Notes: generated by a model not told the origin, from the sequence alone. 64,000 nucleotides of DNA from an uncultured Prevotella sp. (GCA_900315545.1 OMZM01000008.1:1-64000); one strand, 5' to 3'; shown: positions 8,359 to 17,078, counted from the stretch's first letter. Translations and numbers: made by a program.

Positions 8359-8883
8359 TTATAAAAGTAAGTTCTGTATCTGTTCTATCGACGCCCTTAT
8401 CTTCTCCCTGCTGTCGAGAACATCGACGGAGAAGGTATGCTTCGCCTTGCTGTAGAACGCCTCTCGCTGAGCCATCTGCTGCCTGACGAAAGCCAGCATC
8501 TCGTCGTCGCTCTTGCCCCTGAGCAGCGGACGCTCGTTGAGCGACATCTTCAGATGGCTGCATATAACGTCGGGCGATGCCTTCAGATAGATGGTTTCTG
8601 CCTGGGCGTTCATGTATTCCATGTTGTCAAAGAAACATGGTGTTCCGCCTCCGCAGCTGATGACTACGTCCTCAAACTCAGCCACCTCGTGCAGCATGTT
8701 ATGCTCAATCTTTCGGAAGCCATCCTCGCCGCGCTCCTCGAAGATTTGCGGAATCTTCTTCCGCATGCGTGTCTCTATGTACCAGTCGAGGTCGTAGAAC
8801 TGCAATCCGTTGCATTTAGCCATCTGCCGACCTATCGTGGTCTTGCCGGCTCCCATGTATCCTATGAAGATAATCCTTCTCAT
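8359..8883 (-). CDS. aroK: Shikimate kinase
   Basis: Phosphorylates shikimate at the 3-OH with ATP in the pathway to chorismate and aromatic amino acids. The 174-residue protein begins MRRIIFIGYMGAGKTT with the Walker A loop at 8-16. The shikimate-binding region DLDWYIE, the FRKIE arginine site and the GGGTPC motif follow. I chose the ATG at 8883 because it places the P-loop at the usual distance from the N-terminus; an ATG at 8895 adding MPSG is also possible. It lies 35 bases after topA and 26 before speA, so it is likely co-transcribed with both. Confidence 0.94.
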   Translation of the reverse strand: MRRIIFIGYMGAGKTTIGRQMAKCNGLQFYDLDWYIETRMRKKIPQIFEERGEDGFRKIEHNMLHEVAEFEDVVISCGGGTPCFFDNMEYMNAQAETIYLKASPDVICSHLKMSLNERPLLRGKSDDEMLAFVRQQMAQREAFYSKAKHTFSVDVLDSREKIRASIEQIQNLLL

Positions 8884-8918
8884 TCCACTTGGCATGTTTG
8901 TTCGGCAGTGGCATAGCG

Positions 8919-11234
8919 CTACTGTCTGCGTCGAGGCTTTTCAGGCGTTTGCTCAATTATCTTCATACATTCGTCGAGCGTCAGGTCAGCCACCTTGCCG
9001 TGCATGGCTTTCGGAATGCGATAGTTCTTGCCCTTGTAGGCTATGTATGGTCCGTATTTTCCGTTGAGCAATTCAAGGTCCTTGTCTTCCTCGAACGCCT
9101 TGATGTGTCGCTGCTGCTCCTGTGTGCGCTTCTCCATGATGAGCTGCGTAGCCTCTTCGAGAGTAATCGTCATAGGGTTCAGCGACTTAGGCAGCGACAC
9201 GTATTTCTTGTTGTGCATGACGTATGGACCGAACTTTCCTGCTCCTATGACTACGTCGGTGCCTTCCAGTTGACCTACTGTGCGCGGCAACTTGAACAGT
9301 TCGAGCGCCTCGTCGAGCGTGATGGTGCTGATGCTCTTGTCTGCCGGTATCTGTGCAAACTGTGGTTTCTCTGCATCGTCGGCAGAGCCAATCTGCACTA
9401 ACGGTCCGAACCTGCCAATCTTGACAAACACTTTCCTGCCCGTCTTCGGGTCGACGCCTATCTCGCGCTCGCCCACCTTGTGCTCCGAGCGCTCGCTTGA
9501 AGCCTTCTTAACCTCAGGCTCGAAGTCCTTGTAGAAGTGCTGCAGCGTACTCTCCCATTTCGATTTGCCCTCAGCAATCTGGTCGAACTGCTCCTCTATC
9601 TTGGCAGTGAAGTTGTAGTCTACAATGTCTTTGAAGTGTTCCGTGAGGAAATCGTTTACAACGATACCTATGTCGGTAGGCATCAGCTTGCCCTTGTCGT
9701 TGCCCACCATTTCCTTCTTGGTCTTCGATGTCAGCCTGTTGCCCTTCAGCGTGTCGATGGTATAGTTGCGCTCGGTGCCCTTCTTGTCGCCCTTCACGAC
9801 ATACTCGCGCTGCTGTATGGTAGAGATGGTAGGTGCGTAGGTAGACGGTCTGCCGATGCCCAGTTCCTCCATCTTGTGTACGAGCGTAGCCTCCGTATAT
9901 CTCTGCGGACCTTGCAGGTATCTCTCCGTAACCACAATCTCGTCTCTCTGCAGCGTGTCGCCAATGTTCATAGGTGGCAGCAGGTGTCCTGTCTCGGTCT
10001 TGCCGGCATCGTCGTCGTCGACAGACTCGTGGTAAACTTTCAGGAATCCGTCGAATGTTATTACTTCGCCGGTGGCAACAAACAAGTCGTCGCAGCCTTC
10101 CATACCAATCTCTATAATGGTTTTCTCAAGCATGGCATCAGCCATCTGCGATGCTATGGTGCGCTTCCAAATCAGTTCGTAAAGCCTGCGCTCCTGCTTG
10201 TTGCTGTCAATTTCCTGCGTACTGATGTACGACGGACGTATGGCTTCGTGAGCCTCCTGAGCTCCTTTGGCGTTTGTATGGTAGTTGCGTGGACGGCTAT
10301 ATTGCTCGCCATAGAGTTTGGTAACCTCCTCCTTGCTCGTGCCAATGCACAGCGATGAAAGGTTTACGGAGTCGGTACGCATATATGTTATGAAACCGTT
10401 TTCGTAGAGATGCTGTGCCAGCATCATTGTCTGGCTGACCGTAAATCCTAGTTTGCGAGCCGCCTCCTGCTGTAGTGTCGACGTCGTAAACGGTGGCGCC
10501 GGAGCACGCTTGACAGGCTTCTTCGTTACGCTGTTGACCTTGAACTTGGCATCCTTGCACTTCTCAAGGAAAGCCAGAGCTTCCTCGTGAGTGCTGAAGC
10601 GCGTGTTCAGCTCTGCCCTTATCTGCTGTGCGTTGCCCTCTGTATTGAACACAGCCACTACCCTGTAGTAGGGCTCGGTCTTGAAGTTCTGTATTTCTCT
10701 CTCTCTCTCGACGATGAGTCTCACTGCCACGCTCTGCACGCGTCCAGCCGACAGTGCCGGCTTAACCTTCTTCCAGAGTACCGGCGACAGCTTGAATCCC
10801 ACCAGACGGTCGAGCAAACGGCGTGCCTGCTGAGCGTTGACAAGGTTCATGTCAATGTGTCGCGGGTTTGCAATGGCATCCAGAATAGCCTGCTTCGTTA
10901 TCTCGTGGAATACGATGCGGTTGGTCTTGTCTTCATCCAGTCCGAGAACCTCGCACAGATGCCATGAGATTGCTTCTCCCTCGCGGTCTTCATCGGAAGC
11001 AAGCCACACCTTCTCAGCCTTCTCCGACTGTTTCTTCAGCTCAGCAACGAGGCGTCTCTTCTCGTCGGGGATTTCGTAGTGAGGCTGGAGATTGTCCAAA
11101 TCTATACTAATTTCCTTCTTTTTCAAGTCGCGAATGTGTCCATAGCTTGACATCACTTTGTAGTCTTTGCCAAGAAAGCGCTCTATTGTTTTTGCCTTTG
11201 CCGGACTCTCTACTATAACCAAATTCTGTTGCAT
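8919..11234 (-). CDS. topA: DNA topoisomerase I (type IA)
   Basis: Relaxes negatively supercoiled DNA through a 5'-phosphotyrosine link. From the ATG at 11234 (MQQNLVIVESPAKAKTIERFLG) the protein is 771 residues. The Toprim acidic triad is seen in VESPAKA and ASDEDREGEAI, and the active tyrosine in ITYMRTDS is Tyr284. The C-terminal third has three lysine- and glycine-rich repeats of the type GKFGPYV...K.Y..LPK in place of the zinc ribbons of enterobacterial TopA; no four-cysteine cluster is seen. The longer frame to 11288 is unlikely because a promoter-like TACTTTTG (11264-11271) lies within it. First gene of a probable topA-aroK-speA unit. Confidence 0.95.
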   Translation of the reverse strand: MQQNLVIVESPAKAKTIERFLGKDYKVMSSYGHIRDLKKKEISIDLDNLQPHYEIPDEKRRLVAELKKQSEKAEKVWLASDEDREGEAISWHLCEVLGLDEDKTNRIVFHEITKQAILDAIANPRHIDMNLVNAQQARRLLDRLVGFKLSPVLWKKVKPALSAGRVQSVAVRLIVEREREIQNFKTEPYYRVVAVFNTEGNAQQIRAELNTRFSTHEEALAFLEKCKDAKFKVNSVTKKPVKRAPAPPFTTSTLQQEAARKLGFTVSQTMMLAQHLYENGFITYMRTDSVNLSSLCIGTSKEEVTKLYGEQYSRPRNYHTNAKGAQEAHEAIRPSYISTQEIDSNKQERRLYELIWKRTIASQMADAMLEKTIIEIGMEGCDDLFVATGEVITFDGFLKVYHESVDDDDAGKTETGHLLPPMNIGDTLQRDEIVVTERYLQGPQRYTEATLVHKMEELGIGRPSTYAPTISTIQQREYVVKGDKKGTERNYTIDTLKGNRLTSKTKKEMVGNDKGKLMPTDIGIVVNDFLTEHFKDIVDYNFTAKIEEQFDQIAEGKSKWESTLQHFYKDFEPEVKKASSERSEHKVGEREIGVDPKTGRKVFVKIGRFGPLVQIGSADDAEKPQFAQIPADKSISTITLDEALELFKLPRTVGQLEGTDVVIGAGKFGPYVMHNKKYVSLPKSLNPMTITLEEATQLIMEKRTQEQQRHIKAFEEDKDLELLNGKYGPYIAYKGKNYRIPKAMHGKVADLTLDECMKIIEQTPEKPRRRQ

Positions 11235-11263
11235 AATTGTACTAATGTTCTTATTTGGAGCGG

Positions 11264-11271
11264 CAAAAGTA
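11264..11271 (-). promoter_or_regulatory. Possible -7 element for topA
   Basis: On the minus strand TACTTTTG matches TAnnTTTG and would start transcription near 11257, 23 bases before the topA ATG at 11234. No TTTG -33 box is seen at the right spacing. Confidence 0.4.
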
Positions 11272-11344
11272 AGCAAAAAGTTTTTCATATACCTTATTAT
11301 ATATAGAATTTTTGCATTTTTTTAGTATTAGACATCTATATTAT

Positions 11345-11375
11345 TTTGCTACTTGAGTCCTTTTCCGTAAATTTG
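11345..11375 (+). promoter_or_regulatory. Bacteroidetes-type promoter for dapB
   Basis: TTTG (11345-11348), a 19-bp spacer, then TAAATTTG (11368-11375) is an exact match to the Bacteroidetes sigma-ABfr consensus. The predicted start is near 11382, about 20 bases before the dapB ATG. Confidence 0.8.
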
Positions 11376-11401
11376 CAACGGTTTTAAACACGATAATTCA
11401 G

Positions 11402-12094
11402 ATGAAAATTGCAATTATAGGCTATGGCAAGATGGGGCGTATGATAGAGCGCGTTGCCATAGAGCGAGGACACGAAATAGTATGTACCATTGACGTAGAC
11501 AACAGGGATGATTTTTCGTCGGAAGCTTTCCGCTCGGCTGACGTGGCAATAGAGTTCACCAACCCGACGTCTGCCTACGACAACGTTATGCGTGCTTTCG
11601 GCGAGGGTGTGAAGGTCGTATGTGGCAGTACGGGATGGTTTGCTGACCACAAGGATGAGATGCTGACTATGTGCAGCGAAAAGGGGAAGACCCTTTTCTG
11701 GGCAAGCAACTTCTCTGTGGGCGTAGCCATCTTCTCGGCTGTAAACCGTTATCTGGCTCATATCATGAACAGTTTCCCACAGTATGATGTCAAGTTGGAA
11801 GAAACCCACCATATACACAAGCTCGACAAGCCGAGCGGCACAGCGATTACTTTGGCTGAGGCAATAGCAGGCGAGATAGACCGCACCGACGGCAAGTTGC
11901 CTCCGATAGAGAGTTATCGTGAGGGTGAGGTTCCGGGCATACATACTATTATATACGATTCACTGGCAGACAGCATACGCATCACCCACGATGCACATTC
12001 GCGCGAGGGGCTGGCGCTGGGTGCCGTGCTGGCTGCGGAATATACGCAGGCACACGAGGGACTGCTGACAATTAACGACTTATTCAAATTCTGA
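11402..12094 (+). CDS. dapB: 4-hydroxy-tetrahydrodipicolinate reductase
   Basis: Reduces 4-hydroxy-tetrahydrodipicolinate in the lysine and meso-diaminopimelate pathway, feeding the peptidoglycan genes later in the window. The 230-residue protein begins MKIAIIGYGKMGR with the Rossmann nucleotide-binding loop. The GSTGW and ASNFSVGV motifs and the catalytic EETHHIHKLDKPSGTA segment (about 133-147) are present. It follows an exact Bacteroidetes promoter and heads a plus-strand run of four genes: dapB, WG-repeat gene, lepB, wbqC-like. Confidence 0.95.
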   Translation: MKIAIIGYGKMGRMIERVAIERGHEIVCTIDVDNRDDFSSEAFRSADVAIEFTNPTSAYDNVMRAFGEGVKVVCGSTGWFADHKDEMLTMCSEKGKTLFWASNFSVGVAIFSAVNRYLAHIMNSFPQYDVKLEETHHIHKLDKPSGTAITLAEAIAGEIDRTDGKLPPIESYREGEVPGIHTIIYDSLADSIRITHDAHSREGLALGAVLAAEYTQAHEGLLTINDLFKF

Positions 12095-12121
12095 GTATCA
12101 ACCCATAATTCCCAACACAAC

Positions 12122-13438
12122 ATGAAATGCATCCAATTTGCCATTGCTATCATTGTGGGCATGTTGCCAATGAAAGCCCAATCACAGGGCGGTGCACCAA
12201 ACTGGGTAGACCATCCTACAATAGAAGTTGACTTCGATTATTTTGAGTGGGCTAAGGTAACTAATGTCTATGACGATATCTTCGCAATACAGAAGTCAGA
12301 CGACAAAGGCATCATCTGGAATTTCTATAATGTGAAAACCGCAAAGGCTGTATCGAACAGAGGATGGCGTACGCAAGACACGCCGCGGTTCGACAACGGA
12401 ATATGTGCCGTGTGCGACACTACACCTGCAAATGGAAGTTCTGCCGGCGATCCTAAATATCAATGGTATATCCTTCACAAGTCAGGCGAGACGACAGCTC
12501 TCGACCACAGTATCACCGCTGTCGGCAACTTCTGCGACGGACTGGCTGTGGCTAAAGCCAATGGCAAGATGTTCTTTATCAACGACAAAGGGAAAGCCGT
12601 ATTGCCAAACGTCAAGCCCAACAGTTTCGTTACATATCCGCTGAAAGATGCACGACGGCTGTTTCTCGGCGGTTTCATGAAGTTCGGCTACCTCGATGCT
12701 GAGGGGCGCGTTATCATAGAGCCACAGTATAAATATGCTCGCAACTTCAGCAGCAATCATGCTGTAGTGCGTAATGCAAGTGGAAAGAACATCATCATCG
12801 ATCCCACAGGGCGTGAGGTCAGCGAGATTCCCTCGCAATACATGTCGTTCACAGGTACGACGGTTACTGATTTTGTCGGCGGCGGAGCTGTGGCTCTCAA
12901 TACCGAGACCAACCGCTATGACATTATCACACCAACCCTTGAGGTGCGCGGCAGTTTCGACAAGGCTACCGCTTTCTATAACACCATTATCAGCGAAGAT
13001 GCCACAGCCATCGTAATGAACAACGAATGGAAGCATCCGCGACTATGCAAAACCACCGGAGAGACGTCGGACGGAAGCATATTTATCAGCATTCGGGGAG
13101 ATAATGGAGACGAAGTGTTCCTGCAGCCAGAACCAGATGGCGAAGCCGACAATCCACTGGCTGCCGACCTTCTGGAGCGAAGCTACTGGAACAATACCGG
13201 GCTGCGGCTGGCTAACGTATATTTGATAAACACTACCGGAGCACTCTTCAATAGCAATGGTCAAATAGAATGGAAATATGACAACGAATACTTCAAACCC
13301 GAAGACTTCTCGCCAGCAGGCTATGCCAAGGGCATCGTACGTACAGCCGTGAAGGGTGATACTTCTGGCAATATGATCGACCATTTTGTATTCTTCGACA
13401 GACAAGGGAACATCAAACTTGAAGTAGTCAAAAGATAA
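12122..13438 (+). CDS. WG-repeat secreted protein
   Basis: This 438-residue protein starts with a signal peptide (MKCIQFAIAIIVGMLPMKAQS) cleaved at about 20. The body has several degenerate WG repeats, for example FCDGLAVAKANGKMFFINDKGK, which recurs as FGYLDAEGRVIIEPQYKYARNF and as HAVVRNASGKNIIIDPTGR. WG repeats form beta-rich scaffolds of unknown role. No T9SS-like tail is seen, so periplasmic location is likely. It sits 27 bases after dapB and 50 before lepB, so it is probably co-transcribed, although its function has no evident relation to either. Confidence 0.85.
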   Translation: MKCIQFAIAIIVGMLPMKAQSQGGAPNWVDHPTIEVDFDYFEWAKVTNVYDDIFAIQKSDDKGIIWNFYNVKTAKAVSNRGWRTQDTPRFDNGICAVCDTTPANGSSAGDPKYQWYILHKSGETTALDHSITAVGNFCDGLAVAKANGKMFFINDKGKAVLPNVKPNSFVTYPLKDARRLFLGGFMKFGYLDAEGRVIIEPQYKYARNFSSNHAVVRNASGKNIIIDPTGREVSEIPSQYMSFTGTTVTDFVGGGAVALNTETNRYDIITPTLEVRGSFDKATAFYNTIISEDATAIVMNNEWKHPRLCKTTGETSDGSIFISIRGDNGDEVFLQPEPDGEADNPLAADLLERSYWNNTGLRLANVYLINTTGALFNSNGQIEWKYDNEYFKPEDFSPAGYAKGIVRTAVKGDTSGNMIDHFVFFDRQGNIKLEVVKR

Positions 13439-13488
13439 AGATGATAATAGTTTAATATAATTAAGACATAGATACAAAACAATTCATT

Positions 13489-14955
13489 ATGGCAAAAAAT
13501 ATATATAAAACAGAAATGAAAGACGTAAACATGAAGGTGCAATGGGCTAAGTTCATCGTAGTGCTGTTGCTGTATATAGCATTCCTGATTTGGCTGAAAA
13601 GCTGGCTGGGAATAGTCGTCATACCTTTTATTTTCGATGCCTATATAACCAAGAAGATACGCTGGCAGTGGTGGAAGGATGCAGAGAAACCCGTGCGTGT
13701 GATAATGAGCTGGGTCGACGCCATCGTGTTTGCACTTGTGGCTGTGTACTTCATCAATCAGTTCTTCTTCCAGAACTATGTCATACCTTCGTCATCACTC
13801 GAGAAATCGCTGCTCACGGGCGACTATCTGTTCGTGTCGAAAGTAAGTTACGGACCGCGCATACCAGAAACACCGCTGACGATGCCGCTGACGCAGCACA
13901 CCTTGCCTGTATTCAAATGCCAGTCGTACATCCCTGTGCCGCACTGGGACTATCGTCGAGTAAAAGGACTCGGCAATGTGAAGATAAACGACATAGTTGT
14001 GTTCAACTATCCGGCAGGCGACTCAGTGATGATGGCAGACCAGTATCAGCCACAAGACTACTATCAGTATTGCTATTCCTTCGGCATGCAGAACTCGCCA
14101 GAGGGGCAGCGCAGCACTGAGGGAATGTCGCCGGCAGATGTGTTTACACACTACAACCGCATCATTGCCGACGGTGCAGACTTCATAAAGCAGAACTTTG
14201 CCGAGTTCGGAAAGATAAAGTACCGACCCACCGACCGTCGCGAGAACTATGTCAAGCGCTGTGTCGGTCTGCCAGGACAGACTTTGCAGATAAAAGACCG
14301 CATCGTATATATCAACGGCAAGGCAAACAAGGAACCAGACAACGTACAGTACACGTATTTCGTCAAGTTGCGACAGGCAATAACGGAAATACCGGAAGAG
14401 CTGCTGATAGACTTGGGCATATCTACCGAAGACCTCATAAGCCTCAATCAGAATGGCTACATGCCGATGACTGAAAAGGCATACAAGACGTTGCAGGCAA
14501 GGAAAGACATCGTCGAGCATATTCGTCCTGTGAAAGACAGCGACCGCATAGACGTGTTCAAGTGCTATCCGCTGAACGGAAACCACAACTGGACACGCGA
14601 CAACTACGGACCGGTGGTCATACCGAAGAAGGGTATGACGATGAAACTGACACTCGACAACATTGCCGTCTACGACCGCCCGATACGCGTGTATGAGAAA
14701 AACGACCTGCAAGTGAGGGGAGGAAAGATATTCATCAACGGCAAACAGACCGACAGCTACACGTTCAAGATGGATTATTACTGGATGATGGGCGACAACC
14801 GACACAATTCGGCTGACTCGCGCTATTGGGGATTTGTGCCAGAAGACCATGTCGTGGGCAAGCCTATCTTCATCTGGCTCTCTGTCAATCCCGACAGCTA
14901 TGGCTCAAAGATACGCTGGAACAGGCTGTTCCGCTGGGTCGACAACATAAAGTAA
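13489..14955 (+). CDS. lepB: Signal peptidase I (long Bacteroidetes form)
   Basis: Cleaves signal peptides of exported proteins on the outer face of the inner membrane. At 488 residues it is longer than the enterobacterial enzyme, as is usual in Bacteroidetes. Hydrophobic segments lie at about 20-50 and 72-92. The catalytic serine is in VIPSSSLEKSLLTGD (probably Ser103, with Leu where Met is usual) and the lysine general base is Lys256 in ENYVKRCVGLPG. The C-terminal box E is MMGDNRHNSADSR. About 150 residues lie between the serine and the lysine boxes, a large insertion. It ends 3 bases before the wbqC-like gene. Confidence 0.94.
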   Translation: MAKNIYKTEMKDVNMKVQWAKFIVVLLLYIAFLIWLKSWLGIVVIPFIFDAYITKKIRWQWWKDAEKPVRVIMSWVDAIVFALVAVYFINQFFFQNYVIPSSSLEKSLLTGDYLFVSKVSYGPRIPETPLTMPLTQHTLPVFKCQSYIPVPHWDYRRVKGLGNVKINDIVVFNYPAGDSVMMADQYQPQDYYQYCYSFGMQNSPEGQRSTEGMSPADVFTHYNRIIADGADFIKQNFAEFGKIKYRPTDRRENYVKRCVGLPGQTLQIKDRIVYINGKANKEPDNVQYTYFVKLRQAITEIPEELLIDLGISTEDLISLNQNGYMPMTEKAYKTLQARKDIVEHIRPVKDSDRIDVFKCYPLNGNHNWTRDNYGPVVIPKKGMTMKLTLDNIAVYDRPIRVYEKNDLQVRGGKIFINGKQTDSYTFKMDYYWMMGDNRHNSADSRYWGFVPEDHVVGKPIFIWLSVNPDSYGSKIRWNRLFRWVDNIK

Positions 14956-14958
14956 GCA

Positions 14959-15573
14959 ATGGACAGCCTGCTCAGCACAACTTATTTCGGACCTGTACAG
15001 TGGTATCAGAAACTGTACAGGTCTGACCATGTTTATATGGAACAGCACGAGTCGTTCATAAAGCAGACCTACCGCAACAGGTGCATCATAGCCACTACGA
15101 ACGGACCGCTTGCCCTGTCGGTGCCCGTCATACACGAGTCGAAGCACGAGTCGGTGCGCGACATACTGATAAGCTCGCACGGCAACTGGCAGCACCAGCA
15201 CTGGAATGCCATACAGACGGCTTACGGCGACTCGCCATTTCTGATGTATTATGCCGACGAACTGCGACCTTTCTTCGAGAAACAGTGGAAATATCTGTTC
15301 GATTTCAACACCGAGATAACCGAAAACGTCTGCCGACTCATCGACATAAGCCCCGATATACGGCTTACCGAAGGTTATGTAAGCGCCGACCGTCTGCCGT
15401 CAGCGACCGCCGACTATCGCGAGGCGATAAACCCGAAGCAGCCTGCCGACGACCCCGACTTCGAGCCCAGACGCTACTGGCAGGTCTTCGAGCAGCGCTA
15501 CGGCTTCATGCCCAACCTCTCGGTGCTCGACCTTCTTTTCTGTTGCGGTCTCGAAAGCATCTACTTTCTCTGA
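14959..15573 (+). CDS. WbqC-like family protein
   Basis: The 204-residue protein has the WbqC-like signature: an early STTYFGPVQWYQKL, NRCIIATTNGPLALSVPV, and HGNWQHQHWNAIQTAYGDSPFLMYY, with a C-terminal DLLFCCGLES. WbqC proteins occur in O-antigen and polysaccharide loci, but the linkage after lepB is common in Bacteroidetes and the activity is not established. No signal peptide is seen. It follows lepB by 3 bases and is the last gene of the dapB unit. Confidence 0.88.
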   Translation: MDSLLSTTYFGPVQWYQKLYRSDHVYMEQHESFIKQTYRNRCIIATTNGPLALSVPVIHESKHESVRDILISSHGNWQHQHWNAIQTAYGDSPFLMYYADELRPFFEKQWKYLFDFNTEITENVCRLIDISPDIRLTEGYVSADRLPSATADYREAINPKQPADDPDFEPRRYWQVFEQRYGFMPNLSVLDLLFCCGLESIYFL

Positions 15574-15651
15574 CCGCTTTCATTCTTTATAGGTAGTGGT
15601 GGCGGTGGGTGATTACTCATTTATGGTTATTACGGTGTGTGGGCGAGGGCA

Positions 15652-15690
15652 TAAAAGACATTAGCCGACAGGTGTGCTGCCGGCTAATGT
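15652..15690 (-). terminator. Terminator hairpin after the flavodoxin-DUF2023 unit
   Basis: The stem ACATTAGCCG (15658-15667) pairs with CGGCTAATGT (15681-15690), with a further CAG/CTG in the loop. On the minus strand it is followed by TCTTTTATG, so it fits as the end of the minus-strand fldA transcript. The plus strand has no T run, though it may also slow transcripts from wbqC. Confidence 0.65.
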
Positions 15691-15779
15691 GCGTTGATAA
15701 TGGTAGTAACTTGACTGATTTCCAGCCTCTCTCTAAATGATTTCTCATGTGTTTGTGCTGACCGTATGCTGTCTCTGCG

Positions 15780-16178
15780 TCAGCTGATGGCAGCTGTCTG
15801 CGTCTGTGTTTCGGCTGCCTGTGTGCGTCTGGCGTTGCCCTTGCGCAGGCAGAAACGCTCGCACTGTGCGCAGATGTCGTAGCCGAGCATTGCTCCGAGA
15901 ATGAAGTCTTCTTCGGGCGACAGTTCGTTCAGCGGTCGGGTGATGATGAGCTTTATGGCGTCAAGACACTCGCTGCGTCCGAAATAAAGGTTGAGGTTGC
16001 GTTTGCCTGCCGGTTGCAGCATGTATGGTATGCCCAGGCGTTGCAGGTGCGACGTGGCAAATTCCTCATACTTGCGGTTGCAGGTGAACAGTACCATTCG
16101 ACGTACGCCCTTGCGGTACTCGTAGATATGGTTCATCAGCACTTTCATTTCTGTCGGTAGTGGTCTTGCTGCGCTCAT
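15780..16178 (-). CDS. DUF2023 family small protein
   Basis: A 132-residue protein with the DUF2023 core: MNHIYEYRKGVRRMVLFTC, then LQRLGIPYMLQPAGKRNLNLYFG, then FILGAMLGYDICAQCERFC. The final CxxCERFC gives a small cysteine cluster. The last about 20 residues are a low-complexity Q/T/A tail beyond the family core. DUF2023 genes commonly sit next to flavodoxin genes in Bacteroidetes, as here (19 bases after fldA). A redox partner or maturation role is an inference from that link only. Confidence 0.85.
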   Translation of the reverse strand: MSAARPLPTEMKVLMNHIYEYRKGVRRMVLFTCNRKYEEFATSHLQRLGIPYMLQPAGKRNLNLYFGRSECLDAIKLIITRPLNELSPEEDFILGAMLGYDICAQCERFCLRKGNARRTQAAETQTQTAAIS

Positions 16179-16197
16179 GTTTTCGGTGTCAGTTATA

Positions 16198-16692
16198 TTA
16201 TAGTTGTGGTTTTATTTCCTCTATCCATGCGTCTATGCGGCTGTCGGTCTTGTCGTCTTCGTTGACGTCGTCGAGCGGCAGTCCGATGAACTTTCCGTCT
16301 ACAAGGGCTTCAGAGTCGTTGAAGGTGTAGCCGTCGGTAGGCACAGAGCCTATGAACGTTGCGCCGCACGACTTCAGTCCGTTGTAGAGTTCGCCTATTC
16401 CGCCCACGAAGGTGTCGCCGTAGGATGCGCAGTCGCCGCAGCCGAACAGGGCTATAGTCTTGCCGTTAAGGTCGCTGTTGCGCAGCATGTTCAGTCCGTC
16501 GTACCAGTCGTCCTGCAGTTCGCCGGCGCCCCATGTCGACGTGCCCAGTATCAGGTTATCGTGGCTGTTGATTGTGTCTACACTCATGTCGGCAACGTTG
16601 ATGGCTTCAGCGCCCAGCTTGCCGGCTATCTTCTCGGCTATCGCCTCGCATGTTCCGGTTGAGGAACCATAGATTACGATTGTTGATTTCAT
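16198..16692 (-). CDS. fldA: Flavodoxin
   Basis: A 164-residue FMN-binding electron carrier. The phosphate loop is YGSSTGTCEAIAEKI (8-22), the first FMN-flanking loop STWGAGELQDDW, and the second GCGDCASYGDTF. Length and the acidic C-terminus (DDVNEDDKTDSRIDAWIEEI) fit long-chain flavodoxins. A promoter-like TATCTTTG lies about 35 bases upstream. It forms a two-gene unit with DUF2023. A five-unit 22-bp repeat array lies 277-386 bases upstream. Confidence 0.95.
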   Translation of the reverse strand: MKSTIVIYGSSTGTCEAIAEKIAGKLGAEAINVADMSVDTINSHDNLILGTSTWGAGELQDDWYDGLNMLRNSDLNGKTIALFGCGDCASYGDTFVGGIGELYNGLKSCGATFIGSVPTDGYTFNDSEALVDGKFIGLPLDDVNEDDKTDSRIDAWIEEIKPQL

Positions 16693-16727
16693 TGTCTTTT
16701 AATGTTTTGTCTGTTAATAATCCGCTG

Positions 16728-16759
16728 CAAAGATAGGCTTAAAACCAGACTGCTGCAAT
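16728..16759 (-). promoter_or_regulatory. Probable promoter for fldA
   Basis: On the minus strand ATTG (16759-16756), a 20-bp spacer and TATCTTTG (16735-16728) fit the Bacteroidetes pattern with one mismatch in the -33 box. The predicted start is about 30 bases before the ATG. Confidence 0.6.
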
Positions 16760-16842
16760 ACTCAAAACCGACGATTTCGGTATATCCATAACTTGGTATG
16801 CTGCCGCTACCGTAATATGATGAGCCGCTGGAAGGAAAACGA

Positions 16843-16874
16843 AGACGAGCCTGACATTGCTGTCTGACTCGTCT
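16843..16874 (-). terminator. Possible terminator distal to ftsZ
   Basis: AGACGAG (16843-16849) pairs with CTCGTCT (16868-16874), with a further GACA/TGTC pairing inside. On the minus strand it is followed by TCGTTTTCC. It could end the dcw transcript about 310 bases beyond ftsZ. Support is moderate. Confidence 0.4.
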
Positions 16875-16968
16875 GTCATTTTGTTGGATTATGCCTTGAC
16901 TGCCCGTTTACCATGCTATGCGAACAGGGCTGTTGCCATCGTTTGTGTAAACTCAGGATTACAGAAAT

Positions 16969-17078
16969 TTGACATGCAACTTGTAATCCTTTTACAAGCT
17001 GCCTGTAATATCGTTACAGAGTATCTGTCACGCTGTTACGGAGTATCTGTCACGTTATTACAAGCCGTCTGTAAACTG
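16969..17078. repeat. Five tandem 22-bp units between ftsZ and fldA
   Basis: Units start at 16969, 16991, 17013, 17035 and 17057. All share a left TTACA-type half and a right CTGTAA- or CTGTCA-type half; the third and fourth differ at only two positions (GTTACRGAGTATCTGTCACG). Each unit is an imperfect dyad TTACA-N7-TGTAA. No spacers separate the units, so this is not a CRISPR. Apart from this array and the hairpin at 16843, nothing else was found in 16760-17180. Confidence 0.8.

Noticed and set aside
9537-10358. 273-codon plus-strand frame opposite topA
   Set aside because: Antisense shadow of a well-identified gene.
14023-14850. 275-codon minus-strand frame opposite lepB
   Set aside because: Shadow frame; lepB motifs are clear on the plus strand.
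16969-17078. Short CRISPR-like array
   Set aside because: Repeats are contiguous 22-bp units without spacers, and no cas gene is in the window.
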